Source of the DNA: a virus
Virus record (IMG/VR): IMGVR_UViG_3300021478_000015
Location: 62,001 to 126,000 of that record
Strand: one strand, 5' to 3'
DNA: 64,000 bases
The notes below the pieces were generated by a model, which did no database searches, was not told the DNA's origin, and saw only the letters and a program-made list of their open reading frames with translations. Shown here one piece after another: positions 48,097-55,633 of this stretch. A program made the translations under genes and the position numbers. Position 1 is the stretch's first letter, and each line of letters begins with the position of its first letter.

Positions 48097-48732
48097 GTGA
48101 TTCGTGTTCCCATCTCCAGGTCGTACATCAAGCGGACGATCCGGCCCAACTATGGGTGGACGCAAGCCACGCCCAAGTCCGGGTATCTGGATCCGGCTTG
48201 GAACCGCTCCGTTCCCATCTGGCCCGGCATGGCCTTCATGCGGACCACGGGCGCGTCCGGTTACACCGGCCCGTATCAGACCTTCGGAGCCACTTCAGGT
48301 GGTCCCAACTACAGCCTTCTCAACGCCACTGGCGTCCCGGCTGGTCTGGTCGGTAACTACATCGGCGGCGAGGGCATCGATGAGCTTCTCGATACCGGTG
48401 TGTCGGCCTTGGCCGTGTGGGTCCTCGACCCTGACGCCGAGTTCGAGATCCTGGCCCCGGCCTTCGACGCCAACCTGACCTGGACCGACCCTGGCAACGG
48501 CACTGACGCCCTGGTCTACGCCCGCACCGCCAACCTGGGTGGAGCGGTAGGTCTCAACGGTCTCGGTGGAGCCATCGCAGGAGGCAGCTACACCGGCACC
48601 TACGGCCTGCAGGGTCAGCTTGTGACCGCCGCGGACGCCAACAAGTCCACCCAGCCGGTGGCCCGGCTCATCGCCGTGAACTCGAACATCTCCATCACTG
48701 TCGGCGGCCTGATGGTCCGCTCCGGCTTCTGA
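48097..48732 (+). CDS. Head decoration-like protein
   Basis: 211 residues from GTG with AGGAGG ahead. Sequence is beta-rich and Gly/Thr-rich with aromatic turns (NYGWTQATPKSGYLDPAW, FMRTTGASGYTGPYQ, DANLTWTDPGNGTDALVY). Such a protein immediately before the major capsid gene is usually a capsid-decorating or stabilising protein. Family not identified. Confidence 0.65.
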   Translation: MIRVPISRSYIKRTIRPNYGWTQATPKSGYLDPAWNRSVPIWPGMAFMRTTGASGYTGPYQTFGATSGGPNYSLLNATGVPAGLVGNYIGGEGIDELLDTGVSALAVWVLDPDAEFEILAPAFDANLTWTDPGNGTDALVYARTANLGGAVGLNGLGGAIAGGSYTGTYGLQGQLVTAADANKSTQPVARLIAVNSNISITVGGLMVRSGF

Positions 48733-48772
48733 TCGTCCTAGCCCTACCTCGTCACACAAGGAGTCCATCAAC

Positions 48773-49765
48773 ATGAGCATGGTTGCCACCGCAGCGGGGC
48801 TAGCGCCGAAGCGAGCCAAGAAGTCGGACGATTACGTCCAGGAGATCCTCAAGCGCCGCGGTGGGGACGGCAACGTTCCCTCCCTGACCCATGAGGCCAA
48901 GGTCCGCAAGCTCTCGTTGATCCTCCAGGACGAGGTCAACGGCATCCGCCGCCTGGGCGTGGGCATGGTCGGCCCTATCCAGCTAAAGCTGCGCTACCAG
49001 GGCATCGTCCGCAACGTGCTGATCGAGGACCCGGTCACGCCGGGCACCCCGGTGGAGTACGACGTGTGGGACGACCTCGGCCAGGCCTACCTCATGAGTG
49101 GCACCGAAGGCGAGGTCCGGGTCACTCCCTTCGAAGGCAAGCGCCTGCCCATCCGGTTCTGGCGTATCGCCTCCCGTCCGGCCATCCGCAAGGAGGACCT
49201 GTTCTACCTCCGCATCAATGCAGTCGAGCAGGCCCAGGACGAGACCAAGCAGGCCATCATGAAGCAAGAGGACAGCCGGATGATGGTGATCATCCAGGCC
49301 GCCCTCACCGACTACGCCTCCCGGCCGGACCATGTGGTCACCCCCAACCACACCGTGTACGAGGCTTCGGGGTACTTCACCCCGCAGTCCATGTACACCG
49401 CGGTGGCCCAGTCCGACATGCACGAACTGCCTGCCGGGCGCATGTTGGTCAACCCCTTTGACTACCGGGACTTCTTCCGCTGGGACATCAACACCACCGG
49501 CTGGGCCTTCAAGGACCGTATCGTGGCCGGGGAGCAGATCCAGAGCTTCGGTGAGTTCCAGTTCCAGCGTTCCATCATGGTCCCCTCGGGCCAGATGTTC
49601 CTGCTTCCCAACCCTGACTTCCTGGGTGTGTTCCCGGTCCTGTACTCGCTCGATGTGGAGGAGAACCACAACGTCGAGGCCTTCTGGAAGGGCTGGGTGT
49701 TCGATGAGATGGTGTCGATGGCCATCCTCAACCCTCGGGGTATCACCACCGTTCTCAAGGGCTAA
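48773..49765 (+). CDS. Major capsid protein
   Basis: 330 residues, AAGGAG site. It shows the plan of HK97-fold capsid proteins of large phages: a helical N-arm (DDYVQEILKRRGGDG), a long spine helix region (INAVEQAQDETKQAIMKQE), a P-domain with MYTAVAQSDMHELPAGRML, and the terminal signature MFLLPNPDFLGVFPVLYSL, then WKGWVFDEMVSMAILNPRGI, closely resembling the ending of other phage major capsid proteins. Its place after protease, scaffold and decoration genes agrees. Confidence 0.85.
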   Translation: MSMVATAAGLAPKRAKKSDDYVQEILKRRGGDGNVPSLTHEAKVRKLSLILQDEVNGIRRLGVGMVGPIQLKLRYQGIVRNVLIEDPVTPGTPVEYDVWDDLGQAYLMSGTEGEVRVTPFEGKRLPIRFWRIASRPAIRKEDLFYLRINAVEQAQDETKQAIMKQEDSRMMVIIQAALTDYASRPDHVVTPNHTVYEASGYFTPQSMYTAVAQSDMHELPAGRMLVNPFDYRDFFRWDINTTGWAFKDRIVAGEQIQSFGEFQFQRSIMVPSGQMFLLPNPDFLGVFPVLYSLDVEENHNVEAFWKGWVFDEMVSMAILNPRGITTVLKG

Positions 49766-49794
49766 TACTTCGGCCCCCGATGGGGTAGTGGTGC

Positions 49795-50052
49795 ATGGTG
49801 ACTGAACCTGAGGACTATCAGTACCAGAATCCACTACCTGTCGAAGAACCCGTCACTCCGGCCAATAAGCTCTCGTCCAGGGCGCATTTCGCGGCCACCA
49901 GACGGGCGGTGGTCTTCCTCTTGGGCGTGCTGGTAATCATCGATGCCTTTTTTCAAAGTCACCATGTCGTTGCCCAGTTAATCATCGGAACATTTCTGGT
50001 CGGGGTGCTTCCCATTGACGATTTTCTGGTTGCGATCAGACGACGGCGATGA
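49795..50052 (+). CDS. Two-span membrane protein, holin-like
   Basis: 85 residues: polar N-terminus, RAVVFLLGVLVIIDAFF (span 1), VAQLIIGTFLVGVLPIDDF (span 2), basic RRRR end. Size and topology resemble holins, but it lies next to the capsid gene, not the endolysin. Confidence 0.6.
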   Translation: MVTEPEDYQYQNPLPVEEPVTPANKLSSRAHFAATRRAVVFLLGVLVIIDAFFQSHHVVAQLIIGTFLVGVLPIDDFLVAIRRRR

Positions 50053-50055
50053 GGA

Positions 50056-50319
50056 ATGCGGAAGCCATCTGTCGATCTGATCGCCTTCATACTGGCGCTG
50101 ACATTGGGTCTTTCTGTGATATTGATCATCGCTGCCGTCATTATCCAGATCTTCGTAGCCTCCAACAACCCGGTGCTGAGTGCGGCTCCCAGCCAGGTGA
50201 TCGACTCAGCCGTGACTGGCATTATTGGCGTGTTGGGCAGCTACGTGGGCTACAGCATGAAACGTAAACACGACGATGACGCAACGGGTGACAATGACCG
50301 TGAGGATCGGGAGACGTGA
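50056..50319 (+). CDS. Two-span membrane protein, holin-like
   Basis: 87 residues: LIAFILALTLGLSVILIIAA (span 1), then AVTGIIGVLGSYVGYSMKRK (short second span), acidic tail (DDDATGDNDREDRE). The second span with GIIGVLGSYVGY is very like the small membrane proteins encoded near actinophage lysins. Three bases separate it from the previous gene, so the two are likely partners. Confidence 0.65.
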   Translation: MRKPSVDLIAFILALTLGLSVILIIAAVIIQIFVASNNPVLSAAPSQVIDSAVTGIIGVLGSYVGYSMKRKHDDDATGDNDREDRET

Positions 50320-50326
50320 TACGTCA

Positions 50327-50366
50327 TTGCTTGCGCCGGTTAGAGATTTGCTTGCGCCGGTTAGAG
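50327..50366. repeat. Tandem direct repeat of 19 bases, 21-base period
   Basis: TTGCTTGCGCCGGTTAGAG occurs at 50327-50345 and again at 50348-50366, two bases apart. The spacing is two helical turns, as expected for tandem binding sites of a regulator. The 50320-50514 interval contains no gene; it holds this repeat, an A-rich stretch and a hairpin before the secreted-protein gene. Confidence 0.7.
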
Positions 50367-50464
50367 GGTGGCGGGGGAACCACTTGATGTGTCAGAGAAA
50401 TCTAAAAAAGTTTCTTAGGGGGCTTTCAGGTTGCTCTTAGCTGAGCTATGGTTCGAATCTGCTG

Positions 50465-50478
50465 CCCTCATTTGAGGG
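50465..50478 (+). other. Six-bp hairpin in the leader of the secreted-protein gene
   Basis: CCCTCA and TGAGGG separated by TT, about 36 bases before the ATG and ahead of the AAGGAG ribosome site. Possible transcription or mRNA stability element. Confidence 0.35.
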
Positions 50479-50514
50479 TGGGGCATCATCACTCAGACAG
50501 AAGGAGCAAGCTGA

Positions 50515-50985
50515 ATGAACATCTTCAAACGGGGGGCTATCGCGCTCGCCGCTCTCGCCATGGCCGGAACTACCGCCGGTTTGGTCACGGCTCAGGCGGC
50601 TTCGGCTGCCCCTCCCACCGTCATCACCGCCACCAGCGTGGAGACCTCGGCCACCTTCCTGGCCCCTGGTCTTGAGGCCCTGACCTTCAACCTGTATCAG
50701 CCCAGCGTGGTCCCGCCTGGCTTCCGTCTCTTTGCCAGCGTCAGCGAACTCTGCTTGGTCGGTCCTCTCGGCAACGCCCGGTGCAACTGGCGTCTGACCA
50801 CCAACGCCCCGCCGCTGCTTCAGCAGCAACTGCGCGGCAACGCTGTCATCCCCCGTATCGGTTTCGGTCAGGCCGGTGCCATCACCGGAGGTACCAGGGG
50901 TTGGACCGGTGCCCGTGGCGTCTTCCGGTCTCTCAACATCGCTCCCAACGTGGCCAGCAACACCTACGTGTTCTCGACCCCGTAA
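50515..50985 (+). CDS. Secreted barrel protein (allene oxide cyclase/dirigent-like), second copy
   Basis: 156 residues. Signal peptide MNIFKRGAIALAALAMAGTT with cleavage near ASAA (about residue 33). The mature chain is beta-rich, has a Cys pair (LCLVG, RCNW) and AGAITGGTRGWTGARGVF, close to the GGTGxYxGARG core of dirigent/AOC barrels. Its AAGGAG site, own upstream repeat region and downstream terminator make it a stand-alone expression unit amid structural genes. Probably the same fold as the 24457-24999 product, though overall similarity is low. Confidence 0.65.
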   Translation: MNIFKRGAIALAALAMAGTTAGLVTAQAASAAPPTVITATSVETSATFLAPGLEALTFNLYQPSVVPPGFRLFASVSELCLVGPLGNARCNWRLTTNAPPLLQQQLRGNAVIPRIGFGQAGAITGGTRGWTGARGVFRSLNIAPNVASNTYVFSTP

Positions 50986-50999
50986 TCAGCCATTCACTG

Positions 51000-51031
51000 A
51001 CGATGCCCACCTCTTCCGGGGTGGGCATCGT
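51000..51031 (+). terminator. Terminator hairpin
   Basis: ACGATGCCCACC pairs perfectly with GGTGGGCATCGT over an eight-base loop, 14 bases after the stop of the secreted-protein gene. No U-tract; stem length and position support termination. Confidence 0.8.
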
Positions 51032-51048
51032 CGCGTCTACACTCGGTC

Positions 51049-51306
51049 ATGGCCACTGGAGCAACCTTCGCTGTCATCAACGGGCAGATGGTTCAGGTCG
51101 GTCTCGACGGGTCGATAGCCCACAAGGCGGTGGTCGGCACCTGCATCAACTGCGGGCAGGCCAACGTGCAACTGGACACCCACTACGGCCGTCATGAGAA
51201 CGTGCGCTATGTTTGCCTGTCCGCCACCCAGCTTCCCTTCATCGACGCCAACCAGAGCGCTCTGCCCGCCAACCAGAAGGGAGCGGCTCCAAGCAAGCAC
51301 CGATGA
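51049..51306 (+). CDS. Small zinc-motif structural protein
   Basis: 85 residues. Contains GTCINCGQANVQLDTHYGRH and then YVCLS: CxxC, His, Cys in the same spacing as the C-terminal part of the next protein. The shared motif looks like a small zinc ribbon that both proteins carry. Stop overlaps the following ATG. Confidence 0.6.
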   Translation: MATGATFAVINGQMVQVGLDGSIAHKAVVGTCINCGQANVQLDTHYGRHENVRYVCLSATQLPFIDANQSALPANQKGAAPSKHR

Positions 51307-52148
51307 CCAATCTCAAGATCAGTACGCTGGTCGATGACTTCAACAGCGGTACATGGAATCCAGCCTTATGGCAAGTCGTCCCCGCCGATGGTGGAGACAT
51401 GGTGAACGGTGGTTTTGTCGGTAACGGTGGGTCTGTAGCCGTGGTCGGTGGACAACTGTGCATCACCACTGCCATTAGTGCCGGTTCTAACTGGCGGTCA
51501 TTGGAGACTATCGGCCTTTACGATCTGACGAACTCGCAGATCACTATCCAGATGGTTAGTTACGGCGATGATGTCGCGGTGCCACAGTTGGATGCCTATC
51601 CGATGATCATATTTGATCCATCAGGGGCTTACGATTTTATCTGGACAGAGATCTACGATGGAACCTTGGTGATATGGGATGGGCAGGGTATTGGTGCATC
51701 ACTTGCCTACGATCCCGCCGTTCACAAATGGTTTCGGGTGTGGGAGTCCAGTGGTACTTACGGCTTCGACCACTCGATAGATGGCCTGACCTGGACGAAC
51801 ATCTACACCAGCGGCAGTGATCCCTTCGATCTAAGTGCTGTGAAGTTTGCTATCTGTTCCGGCAACGGTCAAGGAGTAGCGACAGCAGCCACAACTTCCA
51901 TCTTCGACAACGTCAATGTTCTGCCCCCACAGAAGCTCCACTACACCGAGCGCAACGGTGTCCTGGTCCAGGATGGGCTCAACCCCCTCCAGGGTATCCA
52001 GGACCCCGGCCCCGGCACCTGCATCAACTGCGGCCAGTACATCCCCAAGCTGAACCATCATTACTCGCAGTACTTCGGCTACATCTGCTTGCCGCCCTGG
52101 CAGCCCAACGGCACCGACCCCAGGCCCATCACCGTTCCCACTTCCTGA
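51303..52148 (+). CDS. Lectin-like structural protein with C-terminal zinc motif
   Basis: 281 residues. Residues 8-215 form a beta-sandwich with DDFNSGTWNPALWQVV at the front and DHSIDGLTWTNIYTSG and FDNVNV at the end, the pattern of concanavalin-like carbohydrate-binding domains (DUF1349-type) also seen at the start of the 61450 protein. The last 60 residues have GTCINCGQYIPKLNHHYSQY and YICLP, matching the preceding small protein. Codons are A/T-rich compared with neighbours. Probably a virion surface protein that touches glycans. Confidence 0.65.
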   Translation: MTNLKISTLVDDFNSGTWNPALWQVVPADGGDMVNGGFVGNGGSVAVVGGQLCITTAISAGSNWRSLETIGLYDLTNSQITIQMVSYGDDVAVPQLDAYPMIIFDPSGAYDFIWTEIYDGTLVIWDGQGIGASLAYDPAVHKWFRVWESSGTYGFDHSIDGLTWTNIYTSGSDPFDLSAVKFAICSGNGQGVATAATTSIFDNVNVLPPQKLHYTERNGVLVQDGLNPLQGIQDPGPGTCINCGQYIPKLNHHYSQYFGYICLPPWQPNGTDPRPITVPTS

Positions 52149-52183
52149 CTGTCCCTGGCCGCCCCAGAGCGCCGAAGGGGTGA
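52148..52183 (+). promoter_or_regulatory. 36-base late-gene element, copy 5
   Basis: ACTGTC, 20 bases ending in CCAGAGCGCC, then GAAGGGGTGA, one base before ATG at 52185. CTGG and CCAG can pair. Confidence 0.7.
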
Positions 52184-52184
52184 G

Positions 52185-52502
52185 ATGGCTACCGTCAACA
52201 AGAACCGGGCCTATCACGGCACCTTGACCGCGGCCACGGTGGACACCGTCAACTTGAGCCGGGTCTACGGCCGGGTCCAGGTCCTCAACCGGGGCGGGGC
52301 CAACGAGATCTACTGGACCACCGATGGCACCGCTCCCACCGTGGGCGGGGACAACTGCTGGGTGGTCCCTTCCCAGGTCGGGGCCTCCGACATCAGGGCC
52401 AACAGCCAGGCCCAGTCCAACACCTGCGTGGTCAAGCTGATCTCCACCGGGACCCCGACCTACTCGGTGCTGGGCGTGGACGAGACCGACATCGACCTCT
52501 AG
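52185..52502 (+). CDS. Small beta-rich structural protein
   Basis: 105 residues, MATVNKNRAYHGTLTAATVD; Thr/Val/Gly strands (GRVQVLNRGGANEIYWTTDG) typical of capsid or tail decorating proteins with a single beta barrel. Two late elements flank it, implying high, separate expression. Confidence 0.65.
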   Translation: MATVNKNRAYHGTLTAATVDTVNLSRVYGRVQVLNRGGANEIYWTTDGTAPTVGGDNCWVVPSQVGASDIRANSQAQSNTCVVKLISTGTPTYSVLGVDETDIDL

Positions 52503-52504
52503 AG

Positions 52505-52540
52505 CCTGTCCCTGGGCCATCCAGAGCCACGAAGTGGTGA
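52505..52540 (+). promoter_or_regulatory. 36-base late-gene element, copy 6
   Basis: CCTGTC, 20 bases ending in CCAGAGCCAC, then GAAGTGGTGA, 27 bases before the ATG at 52568, which has its own GGGAG site. The element starts two bases after the upstream stop. Confidence 0.7.
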
Positions 52541-52567
52541 AGCCCCATCATCGAGGGAGATCTCCAA

Positions 52568-52882
52568 ATGGCGCGTGGTGTCAGAGTCAACAAAGCCAAT
52601 ACCAACTTGCCGAACGGGTTCTACTACCCGGTCAACGCCAACGTGGTGCTCAGCGACGATGAGTTTGCCCGGCTGGCCTTCGACGTGTTCTCCTCGGGCA
52701 CCCTCACCGACTTGGGCCAGCAAGGTGTCGCCGGGCAGCAGGTTACCACCCAGGGCGCGCACGTCGCCCTGACCTCTTCGCAGATCGCCGCTGCTCCCAC
52801 CCAGGCCAACTACAACGCCCTCCAGGCCGATGTGGCGGCCATCGTGGCCTCCCTCTCGGGGGCCGGAAAGGCCATGGCCTGA
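52568..52882 (+). CDS. Small structural protein
   Basis: 104 residues. Begins MARGVRVNKANTNLPNGFYY, contains SDDEFARLAFDVFSSGTLTD and an Ala-rich end (ADVAAIVASLSGAGKAMA). The form is common for small head or connector proteins next to capsid genes. A strong terminator hairpin follows. Confidence 0.65.
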   Translation: MARGVRVNKANTNLPNGFYYPVNANVVLSDDEFARLAFDVFSSGTLTDLGQQGVAGQQVTTQGAHVALTSSQIAAAPTQANYNALQADVAAIVASLSGAGKAMA

Positions 52883-52913
52883 CCTGACGCCCGTCGCCTG
52901 ATCTTCGGCGCGA

Positions 52914-52948
52914 GGCCACACCCCCTTCGTCCTGTTCGGGGTGTGGCC
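52914..52948 (+). terminator. Terminator hairpin
   Basis: GGCCACACCCC pairs with GGGGTGTGGCC (eleven bp) over a 13-base loop, 31 bases after the stop; followed by TTCGTCG. It is placed between two late elements, so transcription probably ends here and restarts at copy 7. Confidence 0.8.
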
Positions 52949-52958
52949 TTCGTCGCGT

Positions 52959-52994
52959 CCTGTCACCGGTTCGACCAGGCCTACGAAGGGATGA
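52959..52994 (+). promoter_or_regulatory. 36-base late-gene element, copy 7
   Basis: CCTGTC, 20 bases ending in CCAGGCCTAC, then GAAGGGATGA. ATG of the gene follows 35 bases later with its own GGAGG. Directly after a terminator, as a promoter would be. Confidence 0.7.
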
Positions 52995-53029
52995 AGACCA
53001 TTCAAGTTCATCTCATGGAGGTAATCATC

Positions 53030-53575
53030 ATGTCTGGTTCCGGTGTTCTCATCGTTCGTAACATGCATGGGGGTCCAACCACTTTCCTTCATGAACATGA
53101 TGGGATGAAGACTCCCTACGAATGGTTCGGAGCCGGAGACATAGACGAGCGCGACATCCTCGAAGTGCCTGAGTCCATGGCCATGAGCCCCCACTTTCGC
53201 AAGGCGGTGGCGCGGGGCATCCTCAAGGTCGAGGAGGGTGACGAGGACGTGATCGCCTCGGTGAATCGGGCTGGGATGAGGTGGCAGGAGCGCCAGCTAC
53301 AAAGGCGCAACGAGATCGAGGCCCAGATGGACCGCCAGGAGGATCGCTCCATGGTGGTCATCCCTTGCCAGGCTCCTGGCCCCAGAGGATCCCTCTGTGG
53401 GGCCAGCGTGTTCGAGCGCGAGGCCACCAAGGGGGCCAAGCCCCCACTGTGCTCAGCCCACCAGCATCTCTCGACCAACTTCGTCCAGGTGGAGACGGAT
53501 GAGATCCGCAATGGCAAGGCCGTGATGATCTGGGTCGAAGCCTCCAAGACGGCCCGCAACGAAATCCCCGGATAG
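53030..53575 (+). CDS. Hypothetical head-region protein
   Basis: 181 residues with GGAGG ahead. N-terminal part contains PTTFLHEHDG and an IDERDILEVPESM segment of the sort found in capsid-joining proteins; the second half has charged helices and a Cys/His set (VIPCQAPGPRGSLCG, then CSAHQH) that may bind zinc. A longer frame from upstream start codons exists, but it crosses the late element. Confidence 0.6.
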   Translation: MSGSGVLIVRNMHGGPTTFLHEHDGMKTPYEWFGAGDIDERDILEVPESMAMSPHFRKAVARGILKVEEGDEDVIASVNRAGMRWQERQLQRRNEIEAQMDRQEDRSMVVIPCQAPGPRGSLCGASVFEREATKGAKPPLCSAHQHLSTNFVQVETDEIRNGKAVMIWVEASKTARNEIPG

Positions 53576-53584
53576 GAGATCCCC

Positions 53585-54415
53585 ATGCCTGACAAGACCG
53601 AAGAGAAGGCCCCTGCTGAAGAGGAAACCTCTGACGAGCCGGTGGTAGACGAGCGAAAGTCGGATGATGAGCCTCGGGTGGAAGGCCGCGCCGCCGAGGA
53701 GGAAGAGGAGGATCTGCGGCCCATCGCAGACCCGGAGGTGGCGGCTCAGATGGCCAAGGCCCGCGACATGGGCATCACCGGGGACCCCGATGCTCCGCCC
53801 GGCTACTTCGTGGACGAGAACCACCGGCCCAACCCCCTGGACGTGGGCACCGTCATCACCACCGAGTACCACGGGGTGTCCAGCTACGACGTGGCCTCCT
53901 ACTCCGGGGCCATCGCCAACGCCGGAGCCGATCCCTTCGAAGGGGTCGAGGTGCCCGAGAGCCCCGAGCCGCCCCCACAAATGGGAGCCACCGACTACGA
54001 CCCCACCCTGGCTCCTGGTGTCCCCACCGAGGAGGCGGTCAAGGCCCACAACGAGTCCATGGTGGCCATGCAGGAGGCGGCCATTCGGACCGCCCCTTCT
54101 GGAGCCAGCGAGTACGACCCCTCTACGCCCGGTGGCATCGCGCCCAGCGGTACCCATGTGGAGGAGTCCGCCCGGTCTGAGGCCGACAAGTCAGCCACGC
54201 CTGAGGGGACCTCGGGTGATCAGGACCCCAAGCTGGCCGAGGCCAGGGCCAAGGCGGAGGAGACCGTAGAGGCCGCCGAGGGGACCGTGGCCGCCGTTGA
54301 TGAGGCTCAGGGGGCTGACAAGGCTCAGGGGGCCAGGAAGGCCGCCAAGGCGGCCGCTCCGGCCTCTCCAGCGGGGACCAAGGACACCGCCCTGGAGGCG
54401 GACCCCAAGAAGTAA
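53585..54415 (+). CDS. Acidic disordered protein
   Basis: 276 residues after AGGAGA. Very rich in Glu, Asp, Ala and Pro; N-terminal 45 residues almost all charged, centre with DEPRV and MGATDYDP/SGASEYDP repeats, C-terminal Ala/Glu helix (AKAEETVEAAEGTVAAVDEA) and a Lys-Ala tail. Could be an internal or assembly protein. No family recognised. Confidence 0.65.
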   Translation: MPDKTEEKAPAEEETSDEPVVDERKSDDEPRVEGRAAEEEEEDLRPIADPEVAAQMAKARDMGITGDPDAPPGYFVDENHRPNPLDVGTVITTEYHGVSSYDVASYSGAIANAGADPFEGVEVPESPEPPPQMGATDYDPTLAPGVPTEEAVKAHNESMVAMQEAAIRTAPSGASEYDPSTPGGIAPSGTHVEESARSEADKSATPEGTSGDQDPKLAEARAKAEETVEAAEGTVAAVDEAQGADKAQGARKAAKAAAPASPAGTKDTALEADPKK

Positions 54416-54418
54416 CCG

Positions 54419-55096
54419 ATGCCCACCCCGTCCACCAAGCTGGGGATCAACATCTTCAGCACCGCCGATCAGTTCTCCACGGCTGCCTACAACAACAACT
54501 GGCAGATCCTGGACGGCTTTCCGGGGTTCTACATCTGCACGTCCACCACCCGCCCGGTGTGGGGAGCCAACCAGTACGGCATGCGGATCACCGAAACCGA
54601 CACCGGGCTGACCTGGATGTGGACGGGGACGGGTTGGGTCCGCAACATCGCCGCGGGCTCGGCGCTGGGAGCTTCGGGGGCGCAGGCTCGGGTGACCAGG
54701 ACCTCGAACATCGGCACCACCACCACCTGGACCCCGCCCGGCACCGGCACCTTGACCACGGCGGTGACCCAGACCGTGCATCCCCCCAACGGGGGACGAC
54801 TGCTCATGATCGTGGCCGAGGTCCCCGAGGTCGGCAATCCCAGTGGGCTGTCCTACATCGTGATCCAGCGCGACGCCACCATCTTGAACTCCTACCCGGT
54901 GTGGACCGCCCAGCAGACCGGCTCGGGCAACTCCGGTAAGGCCGGGTCGCCGGGGAACTTCGTCACCTTCGACGTGCCTGGCGAGGCCTCGGCCGTCTAC
55001 ACCCTGGCCTTCGCCGCGGCCACCGTCTCGGGTGGGACCACCACCCTGGTCGCCGCCCCCACCCGGCCCATCAGTTTGACGGTGATCGAGACATGA
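54419..55096 (+). CDS. Minor tail/appendage protein
   Basis: 225 residues. The front (TADQFSTAAYNNNWQILDGF, then TRPVWGANQYGMRITETDTG, then WMWTGTGW) is the signature stretch of minor tail or capsid-appendage proteins in actinophages. The rest is a beta domain with Thr/Val/Gly strands. ATGA overlap with the next gene. Confidence 0.7.
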   Translation: MPTPSTKLGINIFSTADQFSTAAYNNNWQILDGFPGFYICTSTTRPVWGANQYGMRITETDTGLTWMWTGTGWVRNIAAGSALGASGAQARVTRTSNIGTTTTWTPPGTGTLTTAVTQTVHPPNGGRLLMIVAEVPEVGNPSGLSYIVIQRDATILNSYPVWTAQQTGSGNSGKAGSPGNFVTFDVPGEASAVYTLAFAAATVSGGTTTLVAAPTRPISLTVIET

Positions 55097-55290
55097 TCGA
55101 GACGGTCCGTCCGGGAGCCCCTTTCTATCCCTATCCCGAAGTGGGAGCACCGGTCGTAGACACCACCATCGATCCTGATCTCATACGGCAAGGGAGTGTC
55201 TTATACGCCCTTCCTACCGCCGATAGTCCAGTGGTGGAGAACACGGTAGGAAGCATCATCATAACCGGACAACCAGGCCGAGAGTATTGA
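55093..55290 (+). CDS. Small hypothetical structural protein
   Basis: 65 residues, MIETVRPGAPFYPYPEVGAP; Pro-rich, beta (VLYALPTADSPVVENTVGSI). Co-translated with the tail/appendage gene through ATGA. Unknown role. Confidence 0.55.
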   Translation: MIETVRPGAPFYPYPEVGAPVVDTTIDPDLIRQGSVLYALPTADSPVVENTVGSIIITGQPGREY

Positions 55291-55309
55291 CCAGAACAGG
55301 ATTGAGATC

Positions 55310-55633
55310 ATGACTGATACCCCTCCAGATCCAGAAACCAGAACGTGTGATATTTGTGGTCAGACGGACTCTGATCCACATCATGTTCAGTACGTCGCTT
55401 TCAACCATCCGGTGACCGGGGAGCCGACTGATCTCTCGATTAGCCGACACCTTGATTGCTGCTCCACTGATGGTTGCGAGATTTGCGCTACTGACGTGGC
55501 TGCGGCCACCCAGGCCGGGCTCTCCATCCCGGAGTTCGTCCAGAACCGGCCCGAGGCCAACCTGCAGGCCCTGTTCGAGCAGCACAGCATCGAGACGCCG
55601 GAGTTTTCCATCCCAGGGACCCAGGAGGCATAA
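55310..55633 (+). CDS. Zinc-binding hypothetical protein
   Basis: 107 residues. CDICGQTDSDPHH, then HLDCCSTDGCEIC: five to six Cys and several His, probably a two-zinc fold like those in small phage proteins. The first half has A/T-richer codons. Stop touches the next ATG (TAAATG). Confidence 0.6.
   Translation: MTDTPPDPETRTCDICGQTDSDPHHVQYVAFNHPVTGEPTDLSISRHLDCCSTDGCEICATDVAAATQAGLSIPEFVQNRPEANLQALFEQHSIETPEFSIPGTQEA

Noticed and set aside
50440-50480. tRNA-like GGTTCGAATC (T-loop signature)
   Set aside because: The bases flanking the loop do not form a five-bp T-stem and no anticodon or acceptor stem can be drawn around it.
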